Part shown: one piece after another, positions 55,409-63,906 of the stretch
Position numbering within the stretch: position 1 is the first letter of the stretch
How the letters are laid out: each line of letters opens with the position of its first letter
Assembly: GCF_017303295.1 (NCBI RefSeq)
Contig: NZ_JAFKOK010000013.1
Coordinates: 107,812-171,811, forward strand
Source: Rhodobacter sp. NTK016B
GTDB taxonomy: Bacteria; Pseudomonadota; Alphaproteobacteria; Rhodobacterales; Rhodobacteraceae
Direction of reading: 5' to 3'
DNA length: 64,000 nt
The notes under the pieces: generated by a model
The model's database searches: none
What the model was told of the DNA's origin: nothing
What the model saw: only the letters and a program-made list of their open reading frames with translations
Translations under genes and position numbers: made by a program

Positions 55409-55833
55409 CTCTGACAATCGAGAGCGCCAAGGCACAGGCCAAGGCCCTGCGGCAGGCGCTGGCCACGGCGGGCACGCCGGTCAGCCACGCGCAGGCACTG
55501 GAACTGGTGGCCAAACAACACGGCGCGCGGGACTGGAACACGCTGCATGCGCGTCTGGCCCAGCGCAACATGCCGCCCGAACTGGCCTTCGGCGACCGGG
55601 TCACCGGGCGCTATCTGGGGCAGGCTTTCAGTGGCGAGGTGATCGGGCTGCAGGGCCCGTCGGGGCACCGGCAGGTCGAGATCAAGCTCGACCGCCCGGT
55701 CGACGTGGTGCAGTTCGAGAGCTTCTCGAACCTGCGCAGCCGGATCCGCTCGGTGATCGACGAGACCGGCCGGAGCCTGCGCAAGACCTCGAACGGGGAG
55801 CCTCAGCTGGTGGTCGAAAAGGCGCTGCGATAG
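55405..55833 (+). CDS. Glyoxalase-superfamily-related (Glyoxalase_8 domain) protein
   Basis: 142-residue cytosolic protein. The N-terminal ~55 residues hold the Glyoxalase_8-type motif SHAQALELVAKQHGARDWN followed by TLHARL, a helix pair found in small proteins of unknown role, not an active glyoxalase. The C-terminal part (FGDRVTGRYLGQAFSGEV) is a small beta domain. AGGAG lies in the end of the MATE gene and the ATG overlaps its stop, so the two are co-translated. Confidence 0.7.
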   Translation: MTLTIESAKAQAKALRQALATAGTPVSHAQALELVAKQHGARDWNTLHARLAQRNMPPELAFGDRVTGRYLGQAFSGEVIGLQGPSGHRQVEIKLDRPVDVVQFESFSNLRSRIRSVIDETGRSLRKTSNGEPQLVVEKALR

Positions 55834-55870
55834 GCGAGGCCGGCTTGTCCCCCGCCGTCTGCCCGGCCAC

Positions 55871-55919
55871 ACCCCCGGCCTTGTCCCACGCATGGGACAG
55901 GGCCGGGGGTCTTTTCTTT
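55871..55919 (+). terminator. Strong terminator after the MATE operon
   Basis: Stem of 18 bp with one G-T pair: ACCCCCGGCC-TTGTCCCA / TGGGACAG-GGCCGGGGGT, loop CGCA, followed by CTTTTCTTTT. Confidence 0.85.
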
Positions 55920-55920
55920 T

Positions 55921-56247
55921 CAGGAGGTTCGTGGGTGCCTTTAAGTATCTTACAAGCTTTCGCGGGGTTTCTGGCGCTTTCTCGCAAGGTTTTCCGATAC
56001 CCGGAGCGGGGGCGTCCTGTCGCGCAGGATTCCGATGAGACAGCAGGCGCTTGCCGGGATCTATGGGGAGCTGGCGCCCTGCCCGGATATTCCGCACGGC
56101 GTCCCGCCCGACCTCCCCGGAGGGCGCGTAGGCGATGTCGGGAAGACCGGTGATGCCCTTCAGGCTTTGGAGCGCGGCGTTTGATCCTTAGATGCAGCGC
56201 CCTCTAGGTCGGGCGAGGCTCGGCTCGCATAGTTTAATCCAAGGCGA
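55921..56247. other. Gene-poor stretch before the AT-rich orphan
   Basis: About 330 bases. A 49-codon frame (56035-56184, starting MRQQALAGIYGE) is open but has no ribosome site and no recognisable family; it could be a decayed gene. No tRNA, integrase or clear direct repeat that would mark an attachment site is visible. GC content falls towards the right edge. Confidence 0.35.
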
Positions 56248-57042
56248 CTACGGAGCGGTCAACAAGTTAAGATCAAGAAACAAATCTTCTTTCTTGACTT
56301 CAAGGATTCTCCCTCTGCAGGTCACCTCAAACAAAAACCTGTACTCTTTCTCGTTACAGTAAGTCGGCGGCTTTGAAAAAGGGACAAATAAGTACCTCCC
56401 CATCAAAGAATCGAAGTCTTGCGGTGTCCGACTCGTGAAAGAGAACCTTCTATCCAAATACTGAACTCTGCCATGCTTCAAGTTGACTGTAACATCCTGC
56501 AGTTCCTTAAGAGTGAGTGAGTTAATGTGCGCAACAAAACTGCTCACCTTAATCTGCTTCAGAATCGCTTCCGCAATTCGAATTCCAATCTTTTGGGTTT
56601 CTTCTTCCGTTCTCGCCACCACCCAAAAATCATCGTAATCCGCGAAAGGATTTGATGCACTTGGGTCGCCTTCAACTTCCGAAGCACAAAATATTAATGC
56701 ATTCAGCGCTTGATAAGAAACCTCCGCTCTTGCGTGCTTTAGCCTCGTAAAACTCTCACCAACTCGATCAATAAAAACATCTTTAACAGTCGAAGAAAAT
56801 CGCCCGGGAAAATGGAACCTTTCACGGGACGAACCAAAGCTCAAAGCGCCGGAGAAAAGAGTGTTAGCCCATTTATTTGGAATCTCTATTGGCTCCGGAA
56901 AATCCACAACAAAAGAATATGTGCCTTCTCCGGAATCCACCAACCCGTCATCTTCAATATCTTGATACTTCTGAATGCTTCCAATCAGAAGCTTCGAACC
57001 GCGCAATATATTGTGCTCGGACTTACAATACTTTACAATCAA
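56248..57042 (-). CDS. AT-rich orphan gene, DUF2971-like protein, horizontally acquired
   Basis: 264-residue soluble protein with base composition quite unlike its neighbours (roughly 43 percent GC in lines counted by eye, against about two thirds elsewhere). The N-terminal GSIQKYQDIEDDGLVDSGEG and the C-terminal CNEKEYRFLFEV recall DUF2971-like proteins common on mobile and defence islands, but the match is weak. The start appears to be TTG at 57042 with GGAG upstream; an upstream ATG meets a stop at once. Flanked by a strong terminator and thyX. Function unknown. Confidence 0.6.
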   Translation of the reverse strand: MIVKYCKSEHNILRGSKLLIGSIQKYQDIEDDGLVDSGEGTYSFVVDFPEPIEIPNKWANTLFSGALSFGSSRERFHFPGRFSSTVKDVFIDRVGESFTRLKHARAEVSYQALNALIFCASEVEGDPSASNPFADYDDFWVVARTEEETQKIGIRIAEAILKQIKVSSFVAHINSLTLKELQDVTVNLKHGRVQYLDRRFSFTSRTPQDFDSLMGRYLFVPFSKPPTYCNEKEYRFLFEVTCRGRILEVKKEDLFLDLNLLTAP

Positions 57043-57101
57043 GACTAAACGCTCCGCATGAGTTACAGACTGAATCGCCTGACTACACTATTTTGTGCGC
57101 T

Positions 57102-58019
57102 TCATTGTCTGCCCTTACCCCAAACCTCCTGAAACTCCCGCCACTCCCCCGCACTCATGCCGGTGCTTTCGCGGGTCACGTCCTCACCTTTGAGCATCCG
57201 TTTCAAGGCGTCAATCGCCTTTGAGGAGAGCGTGACGCCGCCCATGCGGTAATCCTCGAACGCGCCGAAGGCCAGGGGGACCCAGTCGGCGACCATGGCG
57301 GCGATGGCCTCGGCATAGACGCGGATCTCGTATTGGGCATGGGCATCGGCGCGCAGGCGCAGGAAGTGGAAGAGGTTGTGCAGGTCGGTCTTCCAGTACC
57401 ATTGCGTGTAGATGTTCATCGGCAGGTTCATCCGCGCCAGTTCCCGCGCGAGGCCCTGCTGGTCATCCTGCGACAGCATCTCTTCATAATGGTCGTACAT
57501 CTGCGAGGCGTCGGATTTCAGCAGCGCCAGCACTCGGGCGGCCTCGGCCCCTTCCAGCACCGCGCCCCGGCCCTGATTATTGACCGTCGATTGCGCGGCC
57601 AGCTGCGCGGGTTCGGGGATGTAGAACTCGCGGTCGAGGATCGAATAACGCGCCGAGTATTCGTTGACGTTGGCGGTGCGGTGGCGGATCCACTGGCGGG
57701 CGACGAAGACTGGGAGTTTGACGTGCAGCTTGATCTCGCACATTTCGAACGGGGTCGAGTGCCAGTGGCGCATCAGGTAGCGGATCAGCCCCTCGTCATT
57801 GGAGACATGCTTGGTGCCCGCGCCGTAGCTCACCCGCGCGGCCTGCACGATGGCCGCGTCGTCGCCCATATAGTCGATGGCGCGCACGAAGCCGTGGTCC
57901 AGAACCGGCTGGGCGGTATAGAGATGCTTTTCCATCCCCGGCGCGACGGCGCGCAACGTGGGTTGCGCATTGGCGCGCGCGGCGTCGATCTCGGCTTGTT
58001 GCTCAGCGCTCAAGGTCAT
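57102..58019 (-). CDS. thyX: FAD-dependent thymidylate synthase ThyX
   Basis: 305-residue flavoenzyme making dTMP from dUMP with methylene-H4folate and NADPH. ThyX motif [15 protein letters not shown] (about 128-142) is intact; QWIRHR precedes and [14 protein letters not shown] follows. It is longer than minimal ThyX (about 230) because of an N-terminal ~45-residue extension, as in other alphaproteobacteria. GAGGG stands before ATG 58019. Divergent from the glyoxalase gene. Confidence 0.96.
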   Translation of the reverse strand: MTLSAEQQAEIDAARANAQPTLRAVAPGMEKHLYTAQPVLDHGFVRAIDYMGDDAAIVQAARVSYGAGTKHVSNDEGLIRYLMRHWHSTPFEMCEIKLHVKLPVFVARQWIRHRTANVNEYSARYSILDREFYIPEPAQLAAQSTVNNQGRGAVLEGAEAARVLALLKSDASQMYDHYEEMLSQDDQQGLARELARMNLPMNIYTQWYWKTDLHNLFHFLRLRADAHAQYEIRVYAEAIAAMVADWVPLAFGAFEDYRMGGVTLSSKAIDALKRMLKGEDVTRESTGMSAGEWREFQEVWGKGRQ

Positions 58020-58165
58020 GGATAAGGCCCTCTGTCCCGGGATTCGTTTCGTCCATCTATAGCACCCCGCCCCGCCCCCGCCGCAAGCTATTGGGGGTAG
58101 CGAAACGGGGGGAGACAAACGGGCCCGGCGGATTATGTTGGGGTCAGCAAGGAAAGGGAGAGGGC

Positions 58166-58594
58166 ATGAGCCTGACATATCTGCACACCATGGTCCGGGT
58201 GAAGGATCTCGAAGCTTCGATGGCGTTTTACCGGCTGCTGGGGCTGGAAGAGACCCGCCGCCACGAGAGCGAACAGGGCCGCTTCACGCTGGTCTTCATG
58301 GCCCCGCCCGAGCAGCCGGAATGCCCGGTCGAGCTGACCTATAACTGGGACGGGGATGACGGCCTGCCCTCGGACAGCCGCCATTTCGGGCATCTGGCCT
58401 ATAGCACGGACGATATCTATGCGCTGTGCCAGCATCTGGCCGATAACGGCGTGACCATCAACCGCCCGCCGCGCGACGGGCGCATGGCCTTCGTGCGCAG
58501 CCCCGACAACGTTTCGGTCGAGTTGCTGCAGGCGGGCAATGCGCTGGAACCGGCCGAGCCCTGGGCGTCGATGCCCAATACCGGGCATTGGTAA
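58166..58594 (+). CDS. gloA: Lactoylglutathione lyase (glyoxalase I)
   Basis: 142-residue metalloenzyme that isomerises the methylglyoxal-glutathione adduct. Motifs: [15 protein letters not shown] with the metal-binding His just before (LHTM), VELTYNWD with the first Glu, [13 protein letters not shown] with the second His, and [11 protein letters not shown] with the last Glu. All four ligands are present. GGGAGAGGG precedes ATG 58166. Single gene. Confidence 0.92.
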   Translation: MSLTYLHTMVRVKDLEASMAFYRLLGLEETRRHESEQGRFTLVFMAPPEQPECPVELTYNWDGDDGLPSDSRHFGHLAYSTDDIYALCQHLADNGVTINRPPRDGRMAFVRSPDNVSVELLQAGNALEPAEPWASMPNTGHW

Positions 58595-58611
58595 GGTGGC
58601 CGCCCCGGGTG

Positions 58612-58640
58612 CCGTGAGTATTTGGGGCAGAATGAAGGGG
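58612..58640 (+). repeat. Partial repeat core at the DUF1194 start
   Basis: GTGAGTATTTGGGGCAGAAT followed by GAAGGGGCG resembles the core strand of the double-hairpin element (GAGGATATTTAGGGATCAAA then GATGAAGG at 2128-2155) but without the hairpins. It contains the start codon of the next gene. Confidence 0.4.
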
Positions 58641-59360
58641 CGCGCGCGGGCTGGAAGGCTTCGCGCGCGCCTTTTTGCTGCGGGCGCCGCACTTGTGCTG
58701 GGGGCGGGCGCCGCGGGGGCGCAGGATTGCCGGCTGGCGCTGGTTCTGGGCTTTGACGTTTCGGCCTCGGTCGATGCGCGGGAATACGAGCTGATGATGC
58801 GCGGTACGGCGACGGCCCTGCGCGACCCCGAGGTCCGCGCGGCGCTGTTCGCGGGGCCGCCGGTGGCGCTGGCCGCCTATGTCTGGGGCGGGCGGCGCGA
58901 GCAGGCGGTGGCGGCAGGCTGGGCGCTGATCGAACGCGAAACGCAGCTTGCGGAATTCGCCGACCGGCTGGAGGGGTTTCCACGTCCCACCGGCGATCCG
59001 TTGGGCCGATGGGGCGGGCGCACCGGTGTGGGTGCGGCGCTGGCGGCGGGCGCCCGGCTTCTGATGCGTGCGCCGGTCTGCGACCGGCAGGTGATCGATC
59101 TGGCCGGGGATGGCGAGAACAATGACGGGCCCGACACCACGCGCCTCGACGGGATCACGGTGAACGCGCTGGCGGTCGCCGGCAACATGCCGCTGGGCGA
59201 GTTCGGCGCGATCGACGGCTTGCGTCTGTGGTATGCCGAGCGGGTTCTTCAGGGCCCCGGCGCCTTCGTCATCGAGGCGCAGGGTTTCGAAGATTTCGCC
59301 CGGGCGATCCGGCTGAAATTGCTGCGCGAGGTCTCGCCGCCGCTTCTGGGCGCGCTCTAA
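58632..59360 (+). CDS. DUF1194 secreted protein (von Willebrand A-like)
   Basis: 242-residue exported protein. Signal peptide 1-30 (LFAAGAALVLGAGAAGAQ). The mature part is a VWA-like fold: LALVLGFDVSASVDAREY carries the metal-site DxSxS, then DLAGDGENNDGPDT. DUF1194 proteins are common in Rhodobacteraceae; role unknown. The ATG lies inside a repeat-like sequence and has no separate ribosome site other than GGGGCAG. Convergent with the EamA gene. Confidence 0.85.
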   Translation: MKGRARAGRLRARLFAAGAALVLGAGAAGAQDCRLALVLGFDVSASVDAREYELMMRGTATALRDPEVRAALFAGPPVALAAYVWGGRREQAVAAGWALIERETQLAEFADRLEGFPRPTGDPLGRWGGRTGVGAALAAGARLLMRAPVCDRQVIDLAGDGENNDGPDTTRLDGITVNALAVAGNMPLGEFGAIDGLRLWYAERVLQGPGAFVIEAQGFEDFARAIRLKLLREVSPPLLGAL

Positions 59361-59378
59361 GGCGCGTGCCGGGGCCGC

Positions 59379-60272
59379 TCAGCGCGGCGGGCGCGACATG
59401 TATTGCGCCATCACCGCGATCGAGGCCCCAGAGACGAGGATCATCGCCATGCCGATCATGGTTACTCCGTCGGGCACATGGCCGAAGATCGCCCAGCCCA
59501 TCAGCGAGGCCCAGACGAAATGCAGGTAATTGACCGGCGCGATCAGCGAGGCCGGGGCCTCGCGATAGGCGCTGGCGAACAGGAAATGCCCGATGGTGAA
59601 GCTCACGCCCAGAAACACCATCAGCCCGATATCGAACAGCGAGGGCAATGGCTCGCCCGCCGTTGGGATCGCGGCCAGTGTGAACAGAACCGCCCCCACG
59701 AGGTTGGCATTGAACAACAGCGCAATCGGCGTCTCGGTCCGTGTCAGCACGCGGGTAATCAGGTGAAAGCCCGTGGTCGCCGCCGCAAGGCACAGGGCCA
59801 GCCCCACGCCCGCCGGATTGAGAGCCGCTCCTGGCCGCACGATCAGCAGCACGCCCGCGAAGCCCAGCGCGGCCAGAAGCCAACCCATCCGGGTGACCTT
59901 TTCACCCAGCAGCACAACCGCCAGCGCCATCACCGCGAAGGGTGCGAGATACATGATCGCCACCGTCTCGCCCACCGGCATCAGGCGCAGCGTATAGCCC
60001 ATGACCAACGTGGCGAAAGCCAGCGTCAGGCTGCGCACCAGCACCATCCAGGGCCGGCTGACATGCCAGAGCCGCCCGCGCATCCGGGGCGCCAGAACGG
60101 CCAGCATCATCAGCGTGCCAATGCTGTAGCGCAGCGCGGCGATACGCTCGATCGGCTGGCGCTCGACGAGGTATTTGGTCAGCGCGTCCCCCAGACCGAA
60201 CAGGGCGACCGCGCAGGTGGCCATCCCGATCCCGAGAAGCAAGCGCCGGGAATCAGCAACTTGAAGGCTCAT
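59379..60272 (-). CDS. EamA-family (DMT) transporter
   Basis: 297-residue inner-membrane exporter of the drug/metabolite transporter superfamily, two five-helix EamA repeats (about 10-140 and 155-290); the APFAVMALAVVLLGEKVTRMGW segment is typical of the first repeat's end. Its ATG overlaps the stop of the DUF2254 gene (ATGA), placing it last in a three-gene minus-strand set. Substrate unknown. Confidence 0.88.
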   Translation of the reverse strand: MSLQVADSRRLLLGIGMATCAVALFGLGDALTKYLVERQPIERIAALRYSIGTLMMLAVLAPRMRGRLWHVSRPWMVLVRSLTLAFATLVMGYTLRLMPVGETVAIMYLAPFAVMALAVVLLGEKVTRMGWLLAALGFAGVLLIVRPGAALNPAGVGLALCLAAATTGFHLITRVLTRTETPIALLFNANLVGAVLFTLAAIPTAGEPLPSLFDIGLMVFLGVSFTIGHFLFASAYREAPASLIAPVNYLHFVWASLMGWAIFGHVPDGVTMIGMAMILVSGASIAVMAQYMSRPPR

Positions 60273-61684
60273 TCTTTCTCCACGCCGGGGGTCTTCGCAC
60301 CGGGGTCTTCGGTCGTCGTCCGGGCGGTGTCAAGCATCTCGCCTTCGCTCTCACCCCCGTCCTCGGCCCCCTCTACCGACGCATCGGTCGCGCTTCGCGC
60401 GCCTTCCGGGGCGGGCGGACCCTTGGGCAGCCGGGCGATATCGTCGTCAAGCCGCAGCGCCGCCTCGGCATGCGCCCGCACGCGCGGACCCAGCGCACAG
60501 GCGGCTTTTGCAAGCGCCGGGTCAGGCGATTGCGACAAGGCGTCGAGTGCATCGAGCAACTGGCCCGCGACCTCGATCATCGCGGCACCGTCGCGGGCGA
60601 TCGAGGCAAAGGCCGCCTCGACCATCTCGGACGCGGTCCAAGGCTGCACGAAGACCCGCGGATGGTCGACCTTGATCCGGCGCTGGCGGTAGATCGGCAC
60701 CGCATCGTGGCCGCGTTGCGTGCCCGCGTCGATATCGAGATCCGTTTCCGGCAGCGACCAATCCCACAGCAAACGCTCGAGGCGCGAGACCACCTCGATC
60801 GCGGTGCCCGGATCGTTCACCGCCGGCGACAGAGCGCGCGCGGCGATCTCCGACAGCACCGTCAGGCCGAAAACCGGATCCTGTTCGAACGTGCGCGCAT
60901 CGCCGATCACGAAACAGCGCCGGAGCGCTTCGGGGTCGGCCTCGCCCGCGATCTGCAGAAGCGGCGCGCCGCGCAGCACCTGCTGGCCCGGCCGCCGCAA
61001 CACCCAGATCGGTCCCGTCGCGCATTCGGCCAGGGCCTTGACGTCGATCACCTGCAAAAAGCCCGAGGTCTTGGCGGTCACGGTACGGACGCGGTCGGCG
61101 ATCCGCGTCTCATCGGTCATCGGCGCCGCGCCCAGAGCCGGGCGGCGGCGATGCAGCCGCAGCGCGTGATGGGCCCGCGCCTCGGCCCGGTCGAGCGCAT
61201 CGCGCATCGTGCCCAGCGTGGTCAGATGGGCGATCCAGCGCACCAGCGCCAGAACCACCGCGCCGGTCACCACCAGCGTGACCGCAAGCACCATCGGCGC
61301 GCCGCCATCGAACCCCGCCTGAAACAGGATCAGCGCCGTCAGCGAATAGACAAAGGCACCGATAAAGATGCCCAGCACGTTCTGCGTCAGCCCGTCCTGG
61401 ATCATCAGGTTCAGCACCCGCGGCGTCGCGGTCTGCGCCGCCGCGCGGTGCGACTGCACCATGATCCCCAGCGAAAAGGTCGAGACCGCCAGCATCGACG
61501 AGGCAAGGATCTCGAGCACCGGCAGCACCGATTGTGCCTCGATCAGCTTCGCCGCCCAGTCGGGCACCAGAAAGGAAAACAGATGCGCGAGCAACACGCC
61601 GACGATGGCCAGCGCGGCAAATAACGAGACCCGGAACCACAGCGCATGAACCAGGCGGCGAAGCCAGACGATGAAACGGCTCAC
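60269..61684 (-). CDS. DUF2254 family membrane protein
   Basis: 471-residue protein with four N-terminal membrane helices (about 15-40, 55-75, 105-130, 135-160) and a long soluble part (170-470) ending in an acidic, Glu/Thr-rich tail. The segment ARALSPAVNDPGTAIEVV is the DUF2254 signature. Start codon is GTG at 61684, 6 bases after the copZ-like stop. Function unknown; an ion-channel-like role has been suggested for the fold but cannot be seen here. Confidence 0.85.
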   Translation of the reverse strand: MSRFIVWLRRLVHALWFRVSLFAALAIVGVLLAHLFSFLVPDWAAKLIEAQSVLPVLEILASSMLAVSTFSLGIMVQSHRAAAQTATPRVLNLMIQDGLTQNVLGIFIGAFVYSLTALILFQAGFDGGAPMVLAVTLVVTGAVVLALVRWIAHLTTLGTMRDALDRAEARAHHALRLHRRRPALGAAPMTDETRIADRVRTVTAKTSGFLQVIDVKALAECATGPIWVLRRPGQQVLRGAPLLQIAGEADPEALRRCFVIGDARTFEQDPVFGLTVLSEIAARALSPAVNDPGTAIEVVSRLERLLWDWSLPETDLDIDAGTQRGHDAVPIYRQRRIKVDHPRVFVQPWTASEMVEAAFASIARDGAAMIEVAGQLLDALDALSQSPDPALAKAACALGPRVRAHAEAALRLDDDIARLPKGPPAPEGARSATDASVEGAEDGGESEGEMLDTARTTTEDPGAKTPGVEKE

Positions 61685-61690
61685 AGGCCG

Positions 61691-61891
61691 TCAGACCGAT
61701 TCAGCGGGAAAACCGATGTAATCGAGCGCGGCCTTCACCTGCGGCTCGGGCGCGTCACCGGTGACGGTGACGCGCCGGGCGTCCATGTCAAAAACCGGGG
61801 TGCCGCCCAGCGGGGTGATCGCCGCCTCGATCGAGGCGCGGCAATGGCCGCAGCTCATGTCGGGAACGGACAGCGTGTATCTGTGGGACAT
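61691..61891 (-). CDS. CopZ-like heavy-metal-binding protein
   Basis: 66-residue HMA-domain copper chaperone. The metal site is DMSCGHCRASIE (Cys-x-x-Cys at residues about 13-16), followed by the usual beta-alpha-beta-beta-alpha-beta pattern. AGGAG precedes ATG 61891. It is the first gene of a set with DUF2254 and EamA; no CopA ATPase is adjacent. Confidence 0.88.
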   Translation of the reverse strand: MSHRYTLSVPDMSCGHCRASIEAAITPLGGTPVFDMDARRVTVTGDAPEPQVKAALDYIGFPAESV

Positions 61892-62041
61892 ATCGATCTC
61901 CTGTCTCTGACCGACGAAACGCCCCGGCCCGGGGCAAGTCAAGCCTTCCAACCGGAGGAACGCGGCAGCGCGTCGCAGGGTTCCGCCACCGGCCAAGGCA
62001 AAGGCGCCCCTTACTACAGAGCCCCTGCCATCTTCATCGGC

Positions 62042-62174
62042 CATCTTTGATCCGGAAATATCCTGGGGGGTGAATTCGGCTTTGCCGAAGAGGGGGGGCA
62101 AAGCCCCCCTGCCCGGTCGCCCGAGGGCTCGGCGCCGGAGGCGTCGCGGGCGAGGGCGAAACCGCTCACCCGTG
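62042..62174 (+). repeat. Composite double-hairpin repeat, copy D, with second block
   Basis: Core CATCTTTGATCCGGAAATAT then CCTGGGG, hairpin 1 TTCGGC-TTT-GCCGAA (62075-62089), hairpin 2 G7C-AAA-GC6 (62091-62110), then a further ~65 bases to 62174. 62080-62174 is nearly identical (about 4 differences in 95) to the reverse complement of 63907-64000. Lies just past the stop of the secreted-protein gene. Confidence 0.8.
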
Positions 62175-62203
62175 CTCTGCGCCCTGCCCGGCTTGCCACA
62201 ACC

Positions 62204-63055
62204 TCACCCGCCGAAGGCGCGGGTCAGGCAATCCTGAACAGGCTCGACCATGCCCGCGCGGGCGGGATATGCCAGAGCGGGCAGAAGCGTCGTGCCCTCG
62301 GGCAGCGGTTCGGATCCGTCGGCCCAGCTCTGCAGCCGGGCGGCGGCCTCGACGGCGTCCGAGGCGGGTGTTTCGCCCGTACGGGCCGCGCGCAGCGCCG
62401 GCGCGGCGGCGGTAAGGTCATCGGTGAAGCGCGCCCAGTCGGCGGGATTGGCATGCAGCAGCGTCACCGGGCAGAGCGTCCGCGCCATATCGAGCTCCAT
62501 TGCCACCGCGTAATCGTAAAACACAGCGGGGAAGTCCGGCTCGACCGCCACGAAGATGCGCAGCAACGGGACCGAGGCCCCCCGGATCTCGGCCTCGCGC
62601 GAGATCATCATCTGGCTGTCGGCGCGAAACATCGTCCACGCCCCACCGCTCAGCGCCAGCAGCGGTTCGGCGGGCGCGCCGGGGAAAGCCCCGGCTGCGG
62701 GCGCCTCATCGTCGGGCACGAAACGCACGGTCAGGTTTTCGAGCGCCGCCGCGCCGGAAAAAACCGGCACCGGCAGCGCGCAGCCCGCCTCGTCAGCCTC
62801 CACCGCGTCGGAAGCGTCGGCGCAGCCCTCTCCCGGCGCGCGCCAGACCACCGATTGCGCCGCGCCGTCGGCCCCGATCGTCAGCGCCTCGATATGGCCC
62901 GGCAACAGGCCCAGCATGTCGCCGATCCCCATCCAGCTTCCCGCCATCTCCTCGGGCGTGGGCGCGCGCTGCGCCTCAGCGACGGGGGCGATCAGACACA
63001 GGGCTCCAAGCCAGAGGCTGGCGCTCAGGGACAGGGCGGGGACGATTCGGGGCAT
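62204..63055 (-). CDS. Secreted protein of unknown function
   Basis: 283-residue exported protein with signal peptide (1-28, ending VAEAQ). Four or more cysteines (GEGCAD, EAGCALP, RTLCPVT, QDCLTR) suggest disulfides in the periplasm. The central part PDFPAVFYDYAVAMELDM and the Ala/Pro/Glu-rich composition give no family I recognise. Divergent from pyrE with a 157-base gap; bounded by copies D and E of the repeat on its pyrE-containing segment. Confidence 0.7.
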   Translation of the reverse strand: MPRIVPALSLSASLWLGALCLIAPVAEAQRAPTPEEMAGSWMGIGDMLGLLPGHIEALTIGADGAAQSVVWRAPGEGCADASDAVEADEAGCALPVPVFSGAAALENLTVRFVPDDEAPAAGAFPGAPAEPLLALSGGAWTMFRADSQMMISREAEIRGASVPLLRIFVAVEPDFPAVFYDYAVAMELDMARTLCPVTLLHANPADWARFTDDLTAAAPALRAARTGETPASDAVEAAARLQSWADGSEPLPEGTTLLPALAYPARAGMVEPVQDCLTRAFGG

Positions 63056-63212
63056 GGAGATCTCCTTCGCCCGCGTGGTAGCAGCCCCCGGCGTTGTCAG
63101 CGATGGCGTTTGGGGCTAGGACGCGCGCAAATACCCTGCCCGTTTCCGTCCGCGCCCCGCTTTTGCGCATCCCGTCCCTGCCCTGCCCACAGCCTGACCA
63201 CGGAGTGTCCCG

Positions 63213-63884
63213 ATGATCCCCTCGTCGCATATCGACCCGGCCCGCATGGCCCGCCTCTCGGCCCAGATGCTTCTGGATATCGGCGCGGTGCATTTCAACG
63301 CGCGCGAGCCCTTCACCCATGCCTCGGGCAACAAGGCCCCGACCTATGTCGATTGCCGCAAACTGATCTCGTTCCCGCGCATCCGCTCGGCGCTGATGGA
63401 TTTCCTTGTCGCCAAGGTGATGGCCGATGCGGGGTTCGAAGCCTTCGACAATATCGCCGGCGGCGAAACCGCGGGCATCCCCTTCGCCGCGCTGGTGGCC
63501 GAGCGCATGGCCCTGCCGATGACCTATGTGCGCAAGAAGCCCAAAGGCTACGGACGTAATGCCCGTATCGAGGGCCTGATGTCCGAAGGCCAGCGCGTGC
63601 TGCTGGTCGAGGACATGACCACCGATGGCGGCTCGAAGCTGAGCTTCGTCGACGCGATCCGCGAAACCGGCGCCAGCTGCGCGCATACCGCGGTGATTTT
63701 CTATTACGACATCTTCCCCGAGACCGTGCCCCGTCTGGCCGAGCATGGCGTCAGCCTGCATTATCTCTGCACCTGGTGGGACGTGCTGGCCGTGGCCCGC
63801 GAGCGCGGCGATTTCGACGCCGAAACCCTCGATTCGGTCGAAGCCTTCCTGCGCGCCCCCAAGGAATGGACGCCGCCGTCCTGA
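63213..63884 (+). CDS. pyrE: Orotate phosphoribosyltransferase
   Basis: 223-residue enzyme forming OMP from orotate and PRPP in pyrimidine synthesis. Flexible-loop [15 protein letters not shown] and PRPP-binding [14 protein letters not shown] are clear; [17 protein letters not shown] is the N-terminal orotate site. A GGAG site precedes ATG 63213. pyrC usually follows in relatives, but the window ends first. Confidence 0.95.
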   Translation: MIPSSHIDPARMARLSAQMLLDIGAVHFNAREPFTHASGNKAPTYVDCRKLISFPRIRSALMDFLVAKVMADAGFEAFDNIAGGETAGIPFAALVAERMALPMTYVRKKPKGYGRNARIEGLMSEGQRVLLVEDMTTDGGSKLSFVDAIRETGASCAHTAVIFYYDIFPETVPRLAEHGVSLHYLCTWWDVLAVARERGDFDAETLDSVEAFLRAPKEWTPPS

Positions 63885-63906
63885 CCCGATCTGCGTGCAG
63901 ATAAGC

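Noticed and set aside
56035..56184. 49-codon ORF after the MATE operon
   Set aside because: No ribosome site, no family, and no conservation evidence; left as possible remnant in a non-coding entry.
55834..57101. Prophage or integrative element around the AT-rich gene
   Set aside because: No integrase, tRNA, direct repeats or phage genes are visible; only one foreign-looking gene.
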